From: Streptomyces griseoloalbus
GTDB lineage: Bacteria > Actinomycetota > Actinomycetes > Streptomycetales > Streptomycetaceae
Direction of reading: 5' to 3'
DNA: 64,000 nt
NCBI GenBank assembly: GCA_014650015.1
Contig: BMUD01000029.1
Coordinates: 25,747 to 89,746, forward strand
The notes beneath the pieces were generated by a model, which saw only the letters and a program-made list of their open reading frames with translations, was not told where the DNA came from and searched no databases. How positions within the stretch are numbered: position 1 is the stretch's first letter; every line of letters begins with the position of its first letter. Below are positions 1-8,103 of the stretch, piece after piece. Made by a program: the position numbers and the translations under genes.

Positions 1-171
1 GCGCAGGGCGCGGGCCGCCTCGGCGGAACCCTCCGACGCCGCCGCGCCCGCACCGGTCTCCCGGTGGAGGCGCAGCGCGCGCAGGAACTCGGTCGCCTGG
101 GCCCGCAGATAGCCGGCCAGGGCGTCCGCCGGCACCGCGGCAGCCGTCGGGTCAAGGTGTCGCTGTGCCAC
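1..171 (-). CDS. CHAD domain protein (N-terminal part; runs off the window)
   Basis: Only the first 57 codons are present; the gene continues beyond the left edge. The GTG start at 171 sits 8 bases after GGAGG, which itself lies inside the last codons of ppk, so the two genes overlap by 20 bases and are probably co-transcribed. The visible protein contains [18 protein letters not shown] followed by an EAARALR segment, the typical first helix of CHAD domains, which bind polyphosphate. Linkage to polyphosphate kinase fits that role. The assignment rests on the helix pattern and on the neighbour; the histidine-rich remainder of the domain is not visible. Confidence 0.72.
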   Translation of the reverse strand, partial: MAQRHLDPTAAAVPADALAGYLRAQATEFLRALRLHRETGAGAAASEGSAEAARALR

Positions 172-2386
172 GCCGGCGCCTCCGGGCGTCTATGAGCATC
201 TCCTGGACGTTGCGCAGGGGCTGGCCGTCCGCGTCCGTCGCGTGCCGGGTCCACTCGCCGTCCTGGCCGAGGTGCCAGGACGCCGTGCCGTCGGACATAC
301 CGGTCTCCAACAGCCGGTTCAGAGTCGCCCGGTGGGCCGGGTCGGTGACCCGTACCAGTGCCTCTATACGGCGGTCGAGATTGCGGTGCATCATGTCCGC
401 GCTGCCGATCCACACCTCGGGCTCGCCGCCGTTGCCGAAGGCGAAGACGCGGGAGTGTTCGAGGAAGCGGCCGAGGACGGACCGGACCCGGATGTTCTCC
501 GACAGGCCCGCCACGCCCGGCCGGATCGCGCAGATGCCGCGCACCCACACGTCCACCGGCACGCCCGCCTGCGACGCCCGGTAGCAGGCGTCGATGACGG
601 CCTCGTCGACCATCGAGTTGACCTTGATGCGGACATAGGCGGGCCGCCCGGCACTGTGGTGCTGGGCCTCCTTGTCGATCCGGGAGACCAGGCCGTCCCG
701 CAGGGACTTGGGGGCGACCAGCAGACGCCGGTAGGTCTCCCGGCGGGAGTAGCCGGAGAGGCGGTTGAACAGGTCGGAGAGGTCCGCGCCGACCTGCTGG
801 TCGGCGGTGAGCACGCCGAGGTCCTCGTAGAGGCGGGCCGTCTTCGGGTGGTAGTTGCCGGTGCCGACGTGGCTGTAACGCCGGAGGGTCTCGCCCTCCT
901 GCCGGACCACCAGGGACAGCTTGCAGTGGGTCTTCAGGCCGACCAGGCCGTAGACGACGTGGCAGCCCGCCTCCTCCAGCTTGCGCGCCCACTTGATGTT
1001 GGCGTGCTCGTCGAAGCGGGCCTTGATCTCGACCAGGACGAGGACCTGCTTGCCGGACTCGGCGGCGTCGATGAGCGCGTCCACGATCGGGGAGTCGCCG
1101 GACGTCCGGTACAGCGTCTGCTTGATGGCGAGGACGTCGGGGTCGGCGGCGGCCTGCTCCAGGAACGCCTGCACGGAGGTGGAGAACGAGTCGTACGGGT
1201 GGTGCAGCAGCACGTCCCGGCTGCGCAGGGCCGCGAAGATGTCGGGGGCGGAGGCGGACTCCACCTCCGCCAGGTCGCGGTGCGTGCCGGCGATGAACTT
1301 CGGGTACTTCAGCTCGGGACGGTCGAGGCTGTGGATGCGGAAGAGACCGGTGAGGTCGAGCGGGCCCGGCAGCGGGTACACCTCGGCCTCGCTGATCTTC
1401 AGCTCGCGCACCAGCAGGTCGAGCACCTCACGGTCGATGGACTCCTCGACCTCCAGGCGCACCGGCGGCCCGAAGCGGCGCCGCATGAGCTCCTTCTCCA
1501 GTGCCTGGAGCAGGTTCTCCGTGTCGTCCTCCTCGACCTCCAGGTCCTCGTTGCGGGTGAGCCGGAAGGCGTGGTGCTCCAGCACCTCCATGCCCGGGAA
1601 CAGCTCCTCCAGGTGGGCGGCGATGACGTCCTCGATGGGGACGTAGCGGCCGGGGGAGCACTCCAGGAAGCGGGACAGCAGCGGCGGCACCTTGACCCGG
1701 GCGAAGTGCTTGTGGCCGGTGACCGGGTTGCGGACGACGACGGCCAGATTCAGCGACAGGCCCGATATGTACGGGAAGGGGTGCGCCGGGTCGACCGCGA
1801 GGGGGGTCAGGACGGGGAAGATCTGGTGCCGGAAGAGGGTGAACAGACGGGCCTGTTCCTTCTCCGTGAGTTCGTTCCAGCGGACCAGGTGGATGCCCTC
1901 CTCCGCGAGTGCGGGGGCGACGTCCTCGTGGTAGCAGGCGGCGTGCCGGGCCATCAGCTCGCGGGAGCGGGCCCAGATCATGTCCAGCACCTCGCGCGGC
2001 TGGAGACCGGACGCGGAGCGGGTGGCGACACCGGTGGCGATGCGGCGCTTCAGACCGGCCACCCGGACCATGAAGAACTCGTCCAGGTTGCTGGCGAAGA
2101 TCGCGAGGAAGTTCGCCCGCTCCAGCAGCGGGGTGTCGGGGTCCTCGGCGAGCTCCAGGACGCGCTCGTTGAACGCGAGCCAGCTGCGCTCCCGGTCCAG
2201 GAAGCGGCCCTGCGGCAGCGGGGTGGCGCCGTCCGTCAGCGACTCCTCGTAACCGTCGAGGTCCGCGTCGATGTCCGGTTCCAGGTCGGAGACCACCCCG
2301 GCCACGGTGTGCGGGCGGTGGGCGGCGATGGAGCCCACGGAGGGCTGCGGGTGCTGTACCTGTGCCTGGGTGTTGGGCTGGCTCAT
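152..2386 (-). CDS. ppk: Polyphosphate kinase 1
   Basis: A 744-residue protein that makes polyphosphate from ATP (and the reverse), acting in the cytoplasm. [19 protein letters not shown] near the N-terminus is the conserved start of the PPK1 N domain. The two phospholipase-D-like catalytic domains are visible through [13 protein letters not shown] and [19 protein letters not shown], which carry the family's catalytic histidines, and through later [14 protein letters not shown]. The start was set at the ATG before SQPNTQAQ; the longer upstream reading is proline-rich shadow. It overlaps a CHAD protein at its 3' end. Streptomyces ppk is known to be phosphate-controlled through PhoP; upstream there is only a partial PHO-like GTTCACCC half-site around 2477, so the sequence alone does not establish this. 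Confidence 0.96.
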   Translation of the reverse strand: MSQPNTQAQVQHPQPSVGSIAAHRPHTVAGVVSDLEPDIDADLDGYEESLTDGATPLPQGRFLDRERSWLAFNERVLELAEDPDTPLLERANFLAIFASNLDEFFMVRVAGLKRRIATGVATRSASGLQPREVLDMIWARSRELMARHAACYHEDVAPALAEEGIHLVRWNELTEKEQARLFTLFRHQIFPVLTPLAVDPAHPFPYISGLSLNLAVVVRNPVTGHKHFARVKVPPLLSRFLECSPGRYVPIEDVIAAHLEELFPGMEVLEHHAFRLTRNEDLEVEEDDTENLLQALEKELMRRRFGPPVRLEVEESIDREVLDLLVRELKISEAEVYPLPGPLDLTGLFRIHSLDRPELKYPKFIAGTHRDLAEVESASAPDIFAALRSRDVLLHHPYDSFSTSVQAFLEQAAADPDVLAIKQTLYRTSGDSPIVDALIDAAESGKQVLVLVEIKARFDEHANIKWARKLEEAGCHVVYGLVGLKTHCKLSLVVRQEGETLRRYSHVGTGNYHPKTARLYEDLGVLTADQQVGADLSDLFNRLSGYSRRETYRRLLVAPKSLRDGLVSRIDKEAQHHSAGRPAYVRIKVNSMVDEAVIDACYRASQAGVPVDVWVRGICAIRPGVAGLSENIRVRSVLGRFLEHSRVFAFGNGGEPEVWIGSADMMHRNLDRRIEALVRVTDPAHRATLNRLLETGMSDGTASWHLGQDGEWTRHATDADGQPLRNVQEMLIDARRRRRGTATP

Positions 2387-2807
2387 GACCCCATTCTTCC
2401 GCGCCGACAGCGTCACGGGCGCGTCGGAAAGCGCGGGTGGGAGCGGTGGTGGCCCTGAGGCGTCCCCGTTCCCCCCGTTCACCCTTCTGGGCGGTGAAGG
2501 CTCTGGCGCGGCGGGATTCATTGGCCGAGCGTCGCAAGCCTGTCTGAATCAGTGGTTACGAAGACATGACGTCCGGGATAGCGCGGGGCGGCTCACGGGG
2601 GCGCTCCACTCCGAGTACCAGGAGGGGCGTCGGGCGCCGCCGAACCGCTCGGACGGCAAGCTCGTCCCTGCCGGTGACCCAGCCCCGGGCAGAGACGGGT
2701 CATCCGCTCGTCCGTGACATCTCTCGTCAGCCGGTGTGGGCCCGCCGAAGTCCGAAGTCGACCGGCATCGTGTGAACCGATCGGCCGGGCCCATCCGATG
2801 AGGGGAC
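2387..2807. other. Intergenic region upstream of ppk and of the sigma-factor remnant
   Basis: About 420 bases without a convincing gene. It must hold the ppk promoter (reading left) and the promoter of the truncated sigma factor (reading right). GTTCC at 2468 and GTTCACCC at 2477 resemble PHO-box half-sites, but their 9-base spacing does not fit the 11-base PhoP direct repeat. Nothing else stands out. Confidence 0.4.
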
Positions 2808-3255
2808 GTGAGTGAAACGAGAAGCGACGGTAAGCTGCTGCGCGCCGTCGCGGCGGACGGGGACCGGCGCGCCTTCGAGGAGCTGTACCGGCGGTACGCG
2901 CCGTGGCTGACCGCCCGGATGCGCAGCCGGTGCGCCGACGCGGGCATCGTCGACGACGTCGCGCGGGAGACGTTCCTCGCGGTGTGGCGCGGCACGGCCC
3001 GCTATCGGGAGACCGCCGGGGACACGGTGGGCGCGGACGCCGCCGGATGGCTGTGGCGCATCGCCTCGCGGCGGCTGGTCGACGCGCTGCGCGGCGCCGG
3101 GGCGCGCGGCCGGCTGCGGCAGACGCTGGCGCGGCTGCGGCACCGCGACGAGGTCTCGGCGGAGGACCGGGTGCTCGCCGGGGTGGAACACGGGGACCTC
3201 GCCGGAGCGCTGGTCAGGCTGTCGCCGGAACTGCGGGCGGTCCTCCAGGCCACGG
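2808..3255 (+). pseudogene. ECF/sigma-70 family sigma factor, truncated in region 4
   Basis: Starts at GTG 2808 after AGGGG. About 149 residues look intact: GDRRAFEELYRRYAPWLTARM and FLAVWRGTARYR give sigma region 2, and LSPELRAVLQATV begins region 4. The sequence then changes abruptly, at about 3255, into the middle of an ABC transporter ATPase in another frame, so the helix-turn-helix of region 4 is lost and the reading frame runs on as nonsense to about 3350. Without region 4 the product could not recognise a -35 element. I read it as a deletion-truncated gene, not an intact short sigma factor. Confidence 0.75.
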
Positions 3256-3450
3256 TTCGTCGACTACGTGGCGATCCTCAAGGAGTTCACCGACCGCGCC
3301 GCCCGGCACCGCGAGGTACGGCGGGTGTTGGACGAGGTCGGCCTCGGTGACGTGCGCGGCAAGCGCATCCGCAAGCTGTCCGGCGGTATGCGGCAGCGGG
3401 TGGCGCTCGCGTCGGCCCTCGTCGGCGACCCCGGGTTCCTCGTCCTCGAC
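3256..3450 (+). pseudogene. ABC transporter ATPase, internal fragment
   Basis: Sixty-five codons read FVDYVAILKEF, then LSGGMRQRVALASALVGDP and FLVLDD. These are the segment before the signature, the LSGGMRQR signature and the Walker B strand of an ABC-2 type export ATPase. Walker A, normally about 100 residues earlier, is missing, and the sequence stops matching exactly where LDEPTAGLDP should follow. It has no start or stop of its own. It lies between a truncated sigma factor and a short hydrophobic stretch, so it is the middle piece left after two deletions. Confidence 0.8.
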
Positions 3451-3521
3451 GATCGCGGCGCTGGCGCTGGCGGTGGCGCTGGGCGCGACGGAGCCGGTCC
3501 GGCGCGCCGGACCGCGCGGGC
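3451..3521 (+). pseudogene. Possible permease C-terminal remnant
   Basis: Directly after the ATPase fragment, and in a different frame, the sequence encodes IAALALAVALGATEPVRR, a hydrophobic run followed by a basic tail, as at the end of a membrane permease. Sigma factor, ATPase and permease genes often follow one another in Streptomyces, so this may be the last surviving part of the permease. No in-frame stop occurs before the convergent mshD gene. The call rests on hydrophobicity and context only. Confidence 0.35.
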
Positions 3522-4448
3522 TCAGGTCTCCGTCCGGTACATCAGGTCCACCTCGTGGGTGACGAAGCCCAGCCGTTCGTAGACGGACACCGCGGCCTTG
3601 TTGTCGGCGTCGACGTAGAGCATGGCCGTCGGCAGTCCCTTGTCCGCCAGATGCCGGAGCCCGATCGTCGTGAGGGACTTGCCGAGGCCGCCGCCCTGGG
3701 CGTCGGGGCTCACCCCGAGGACGTACACCTCGCCGAGGCCCTCCGCCGCGTGCACCTTGGTCCAGTGGAAGCCGACGATCCGGCCGTCCCTCTCGGCCAG
3801 GAAGAAGCCCTCGGGGTCGAACCACGGCTCGGCCTTGCGGTCGTCGAGGTCGCGCTGGGTGAGGGAGCCCTGCTCGGGGTGGTGGGCGAAGGCGGCGGCG
3901 TTCACCGCGAGCCAGGCCGCGTCGTCCTGCCCGGGCACGAAGGCGCGTACGCGCACGCCCTCCGGCAGCACCGGGTCGGGCAGGTCCATCCCGGCCAACG
4001 GCCGCCGCATCTGGCGCAGTTCCCGGAACAGCGTCAGCCCGAGGACCTGCGCGAGGTGCCGGGCGGCGGAGTGACCGCCGTGCGCCCACACCCGCAGCCG
4101 CTTGCCGGAGGCGGCGAGCAGCGCCGCCCCGAGGGCCCGCCCGTGGCCGTTCCCCCGGTGCGAGGGATGCACGACCAGCTCGGCGGCCGGCGGCTCCACC
4201 GGATCGGTGTCCTCCAACTGGGCGTACCCGACGAGTTCACCATCGGCTGACAGCAGCAGATGGGACACGCCCGCCCGCTCCCCGCCGCGCAACTGCAACC
4301 GTCCCTGCTCCGACACCGCCTGCTGCCCGTCGGTCCGGGCGGCCTCGGCGAGCAGGGCGAGGACCGCCTCGGAGTGCTCGGGGGCGAGCGCGGTATACGT
4401 CTGGAGCGAGCGGGGGCGGCCGGGCCGTGCGATGTCGTCGCTGGTCAT
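3522..4448 (-). CDS. mshD: Mycothiol synthase
   Basis: A 308-residue protein with two GNAT acetyltransferase domains. It acetylates the cysteine amino group of Cys-GlcN-Ins with acetyl-CoA, the last step of mycothiol synthesis. VVHPSHRGNGHGRALGAALL in the first domain and VSPDAQGGGLGKSLTTIGLRHL in the second are the two acetyl-CoA-binding motifs; the C-terminus DNKAAVSVYERLGF and LMYRTET is typical. The start is the ATG at 4448; the open frame extends much further upstream but with low-complexity sequence. Its 3' end abuts the sigma/ABC remnant, so deletions there came right up to this essential-thiol gene without entering it. mshA lies 51 kb away. Confidence 0.95.
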   Translation of the reverse strand: MTSDDIARPGRPRSLQTYTALAPEHSEAVLALLAEAARTDGQQAVSEQGRLQLRGGERAGVSHLLLSADGELVGYAQLEDTDPVEPPAAELVVHPSHRGNGHGRALGAALLAASGKRLRVWAHGGHSAARHLAQVLGLTLFRELRQMRRPLAGMDLPDPVLPEGVRVRAFVPGQDDAAWLAVNAAAFAHHPEQGSLTQRDLDDRKAEPWFDPEGFFLAERDGRIVGFHWTKVHAAEGLGEVYVLGVSPDAQGGGLGKSLTTIGLRHLADKGLPTAMLYVDADNKAAVSVYERLGFVTHEVDLMYRTET

Positions 4449-4653
4449 GCGTACGAGGGTAAGGGGAGGGCGCCCCGAATCGGGCGGGTGCGGCGGTGGC
4501 GGACGGCACGCCGGGGGCGGCTGCGAAAGATAAACCAGGATGTAACCATGCACCCCCTGTCGCGCTACGCGCGTTGACCCTAGGCTGCGCCGGGCGGCCC
4601 GCTGCCTCGCACGGCAGCCCCGCACCGATCCACGCAGACCCACAGGGGGGCGC

Positions 4654-6471
4654 ATGCCAGCCACATCCCCGGCGCACCACCAGCGCCGCAGACGCCGTAC
4701 GAATCGTCTTCTCGCGACCGCCGCGGGCCTGGTCACCGCCGGTGCGCTGGCCGCGGCCGCGCTGCCCGGGTCGGCGAGCGCCGGCGAGAGCAAGGGCAAG
4801 CCGTCCGGGCACCCCGGCCGTTACCAGGACGTCCAGCTGCTCTCCTTCAACGACCTGCACGGCAACCTCGAGCCCCCGGCCGGCTCCTCGGGCCGGGTCA
4901 CCGAACACCGGCACGACGGCACGACGGCGACCATCGACGCGGGCGGCGTGGAGTACCTCGCCACCCATCTGCGCAAGGCCCGTGAGGGCAACCGCTACTC
5001 CGTGACCGCCGCCGGCGGCGACATGGTCGGCGCGTCCCCCCTGATGTCCGGTCTCTTCCACGACGAGCCCACCATCGAGGCGCTGAACGAGCTCGAGCTG
5101 GACGTCACCTCGGTCGGCAACCACGAGTTCGACGAGGGCGCCGCCGAGCTGGGCCGCCTCCAGAACGGCGGCTGCCACCCCACCGAGGGCTGCTACACCG
5201 ACCAGGAGTTCGAGGGCGCCGACTTCCCGTACCTGGCGGCCAACGTCCTGGACGAGAAGACCGGCAAGCCGGTCCTCGAACCGTACTGGGTGTGGAAGAA
5301 GCAGGGCGTCAAGGTCGGCTTCATCGGCGTGACCCTCGAAGGCACCCCGGGCATCGTCTCCGCCGAGGGCGTGAAGGGCCTGTCCTTCAAGGACGAGGTC
5401 GAGACGATCAACAAGTACGCCAAGGTGCTCCAGCGCCAGGGCGTGAAGTCGATCGTCGCCCTCATCCACGAGGGCGGTTTCCCGGCGTCCACCGCCTACA
5501 ACTACGACTGCGACTCCCCGGGCGCCGGCGACGGCATCTCCGGCCCGATCGCGGACATCGCCAAGAACATCACGCCCCAGGTGGACGCGCTGGTCACCGG
5601 CCACACCCACAACGCGTACGTGTGCACGATCCCCGACCCGGCGGGCAAGCCCCGCATGGTCACCTCGGCCGCGTCGTTCGGCCGCCTCTACACGGACACC
5701 ACGCTGACGTACGACCGCGCGACGGGCGACATCGCCCGTACGGCCGTGAAGTCCGCGAACCACGTCGTCACCCGGGACGTCCCCAAGGCGCCCGACATGA
5801 CCGCGCTGATCGACAAGTGGAACACCCTCGCCGCCCCCATCGGCAACCGCCCGATCGGCTACGTCTCCGGTGACATCGACCGCAACGGCACCGAGTCCCC
5901 GCTCGGCGACCTGATCGCCGACGCGCAACTGGCGTACGGCAGGACCCTGGACGCGGAGACCGACCTCGCGCTGATGAACCCCGGCGGGATCCGCGCGCCC
6001 CTGACCTACACGGCCAGTGGCGCCGAGGGCGACGGCGTGGTCACCTACGCCGAGGGCTTCACGGTCCAGCCCTTCGCCAACACGGTCAACCTCCAGGACT
6101 TCACGGGCGCCCAGCTGATCCAGGTCCTCAAGGAGCAGGTGAGCGGCTCCAACCAGGCCACCCCGAAGATCCTCCAGCCCTCGGACGGCCTGACCTACAC
6201 CCTGGACCTGACGAAGACCGGCGCGGACCGCGTGGTCACGGACTCCATCCGGCTGAACGGTTCCGCGATCGACCCGGGCGCCACCTACCGCGTCGCCACC
6301 AACAGCTTCCTCGCGGGCGGCGGCGACGGCTTCCCGACCCTCGGCCAGGGCACCGACGACCTGGTCGGCGAGGACGACCTGACGGCCCTGGAGCAGTACC
6401 TGACGGCCAACTCCTCGGCCACGGACCCGATCGCCCCGCCGAAGGCGGACCGCGTCACGATCGTGCAGTGA
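4654..6471 (+). CDS. Secreted 5'-nucleotidase/2',3'-cyclic phosphodiesterase family metallophosphatase
   Basis: A 605-residue exported enzyme of the UshA/CpdB family that dephosphorylates extracellular nucleotides. The N-terminus RRRRTNRLLATAAGL followed by a hydrophobic run and SASAGES is a signal peptide. The calcineurin-like metallophosphatase domain shows LLSFNDLHGN, GGDMVGASP, VGNHEFDEG and VTGHTHNAY, the di-metal ligands. The C-terminal 5'-nucleotidase domain shows NPGGIRAPL, YAEGFTVQPFANTV and ATNSFLAGGGDGF. The ATG at 4654 follows AGGGGGGCGC. A strong terminator follows at once. Such enzymes are commonly phosphate-controlled in Streptomyces; I cannot define a PHO box here. Confidence 0.93.
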   Translation: MPATSPAHHQRRRRRTNRLLATAAGLVTAGALAAAALPGSASAGESKGKPSGHPGRYQDVQLLSFNDLHGNLEPPAGSSGRVTEHRHDGTTATIDAGGVEYLATHLRKAREGNRYSVTAAGGDMVGASPLMSGLFHDEPTIEALNELELDVTSVGNHEFDEGAAELGRLQNGGCHPTEGCYTDQEFEGADFPYLAANVLDEKTGKPVLEPYWVWKKQGVKVGFIGVTLEGTPGIVSAEGVKGLSFKDEVETINKYAKVLQRQGVKSIVALIHEGGFPASTAYNYDCDSPGAGDGISGPIADIAKNITPQVDALVTGHTHNAYVCTIPDPAGKPRMVTSAASFGRLYTDTTLTYDRATGDIARTAVKSANHVVTRDVPKAPDMTALIDKWNTLAAPIGNRPIGYVSGDIDRNGTESPLGDLIADAQLAYGRTLDAETDLALMNPGGIRAPLTYTASGAEGDGVVTYAEGFTVQPFANTVNLQDFTGAQLIQVLKEQVSGSNQATPKILQPSDGLTYTLDLTKTGADRVVTDSIRLNGSAIDPGATYRVATNSFLAGGGDGFPTLGQGTDDLVGEDDLTALEQYLTANSSATDPIAPPKADRVTIVQ

Positions 6472-6475
6472 CCAC

Positions 6476-6524
6476 CGGCGGGGCCGGTACGAGGCGTGCT
6501 CACCCCCTCGTACCGGCCCCGCCG
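6476..6524 (+). terminator. Intrinsic terminator-like hairpin after the 5'-nucleotidase
   Basis: Perfect 18-base arms (6476-6493 and 6507-6524) around a 13-base loop start five bases after the stop codon. No T-run follows, as is usual in Streptomyces. Confidence 0.8.
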
Positions 6525-6709
6525 CATGCGGTGTCCTCACGGTCGGCATCGACTCCCCCGCCATGCTCGGCTTCCCCTGACGTGGCCGGGGCGGTCGCGG
6601 CGTGCGCGGGTGGAGCGAACGGTCCCCGGGCGGCGGCGTGTCCTGCCCGGGTGGACGGTGGTCACGGGCCACGCTTCGGCGGACGGTCGTCGGCTGGAGG
6701 GTGAGGCAC

Positions 6710-7699
6710 ATGCTGGTTCTCGGGCGCTCGCAGGTGGAGGCGCTGCTCGATCTCGACGCGCTGATCGACGCGCTGGGCCCGGCGATGGCCGATCTCAGCG
6801 CCGGCCGTGCCTCGGCGCCCGGGCGCATCGCCGCGCTCGTGCCCGAACGTGAGGGGTTCCTGGCCGCCATGCCCGGATTCGTGCCCGCGGCCGGGGTGCT
6901 GGCGAGCAAGCTGGTCTCCCTCTTCCCGCACAACGCCGGCACCCGGCTGCCCACCCACCAGGCGCTGATCGTGATGTTCGATCCCGCCACGGGCGAACCC
7001 GTCGCGCTGCTGGACGGTACGGCCGTCACCGCGGCGCGCACCGGCGCCTGTTCGGCGCTCTCCGCCCGGCTGCTCGCACGGGAGGACGCCTCGGTACTGG
7101 CCGTCCTGGGCACCGGGGTGCAGGCCCGCTCCCATGCCCGCGCGATGTGCAGGGTGCGCCCGATCCGGCAGATCCGCGTGGCCGGCCGGAACCCGGCGAA
7201 GGCGGCCACCCTGGCCGAGGAGTTATCGGCCGAGCTGGATGCCGCCGTGCGGGCGGTGGCCTCCTACGCCGAGGCGATCGACGGCGCCGACATCGTGGCC
7301 GCCACCACGCACGCCCTGGAACCCGTGGTCCGCCGCGCGTGGCTGTCGCCCGGAACACACGTCACCTCCGTCGGCTACAACCCGGCCGGACGCGAGATCG
7401 ACGACGCCACCGTGGCGGAGGCCCTGGTGTGCGTGGAGTCGCGGGCGGCGGCGCTGGCACCCTTCCCGAGCGGCACCAACGACCTCCTGACACCGATCCG
7501 CGACGGCGTCATCACGGCGGACCACGTCCACGCCGAACTGGGCGAACTCGTCGAGGGCAGCCGCCCCGGCCGCACCTCGCCCGATCGGATCACCCTCTAC
7601 AAATCGGTCGGCGTGGCGGTCCAGGACGCCGCCGCCGCGGCGCTGATCGTCACCGCGGCGCGCGAGCGAGCGGTCGGCGAGGAGATCACCCTGCGGTAG
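6710..7699 (+). CDS. Ornithine cyclodeaminase/mu-crystallin family protein
   Basis: A 329-residue protein of the family that includes ornithine cyclodeaminase, alanine dehydrogenase and ketimine reductases. The NAD-binding Rossmann fold is at VLAVLGTGVQARSHARAM, with IRVAGRNPAKAATLAEEL following. RTGACSALSARLLAREDAS before it is the usual substrate-domain segment. The ATG at 6710 follows GGAGG at 6696. The actual substrate cannot be told from sequence. The gene contains a leucine TTA codon at 7223-7225, rare in Streptomyces and read only by the bldA tRNA, so expression is probably restricted to late growth. The 3' end overlaps a convergent small gene by 14 bases. Confidence 0.88.
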   Translation: MLVLGRSQVEALLDLDALIDALGPAMADLSAGRASAPGRIAALVPEREGFLAAMPGFVPAAGVLASKLVSLFPHNAGTRLPTHQALIVMFDPATGEPVALLDGTAVTAARTGACSALSARLLAREDASVLAVLGTGVQARSHARAMCRVRPIRQIRVAGRNPAKAATLAEELSAELDAAVRAVASYAEAIDGADIVAATTHALEPVVRRAWLSPGTHVTSVGYNPAGREIDDATVAEALVCVESRAAALAPFPSGTNDLLTPIRDGVITADHVHAELGELVEGSRPGRTSPDRITLYKSVGVAVQDAAAAALIVTAARERAVGEEITLR

Positions 7700-7874
7700 G
7701 GGCCCACACCACTGCCTGCGCGACGATCACCCGCTCACCGTCGAAGGTGACGGCCGGCCCCTCGTGCAGCCGGTACCCCATCGCCAGCGCCTCGCTGACC
7801 CGGTGACAGAACGCCGCGTCATCGGGACCGGTCAGTACGCGGTACACGGGCAGCCCGTCCGGTGGTGTCGTCAT
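7686..7874 (-). CDS. DUF1737 family small protein
   Basis: A 62-residue protein starting at the ATG for MTTPPDGLPVYRV. The body LPVYRVLTGPDDAAFCHRV, EALAMGYRLHEGPAVTF and VIVAQAVVW matches the pattern I know as DUF1737, a small domain of unknown function. It is convergent with, and overlaps by 14 bases, the ornithine cyclodeaminase-like gene. No function can be assigned. Confidence 0.75.
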   Translation of the reverse strand: MTTPPDGLPVYRVLTGPDDAAFCHRVSEALAMGYRLHEGPAVTFDGERVIVAQAVVWAPTAG

Positions 7875-8103
7875 GCGCCCACGGTGCCACACCGCTCACT
7901 CGCGCGGGCAGGGGATGCGCAGCCCCCGGTCGGCGGCCACGTCGTTGCTCCCGCGCCGAGCCTTCGTCCGTCGCCGCCCCAGTCGCCCGGCAGCTCGGCC
8001 ACGGACGGCGGCCCGTACTCCGGTGGTCCGGAGTACGAGCCGTCCGTCGTCCCGGCGGCGAGGGTCCGGTACGGCTCGACCGGTTCGCCCGGCCTTCCCG
8101 GGG

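Noticed and set aside
242-2458. 738-codon plus-strand open frame opposite ppk
   Set aside because: It is the mirror of the ppk codons: rich in Val, Gly and Arg, no family pattern, no ribosome binding site.
2462-2484. Possible PHO box upstream of ppk
   Set aside because: The two GTTC units are nine bases apart instead of eleven and the second conserved half is poor; kept only as a note.
4237-7209. 990-codon minus-strand open frame over the nucleotidase and cyclodeaminase genes
   Set aside because: Antisense shadow of two clearly recognised genes.
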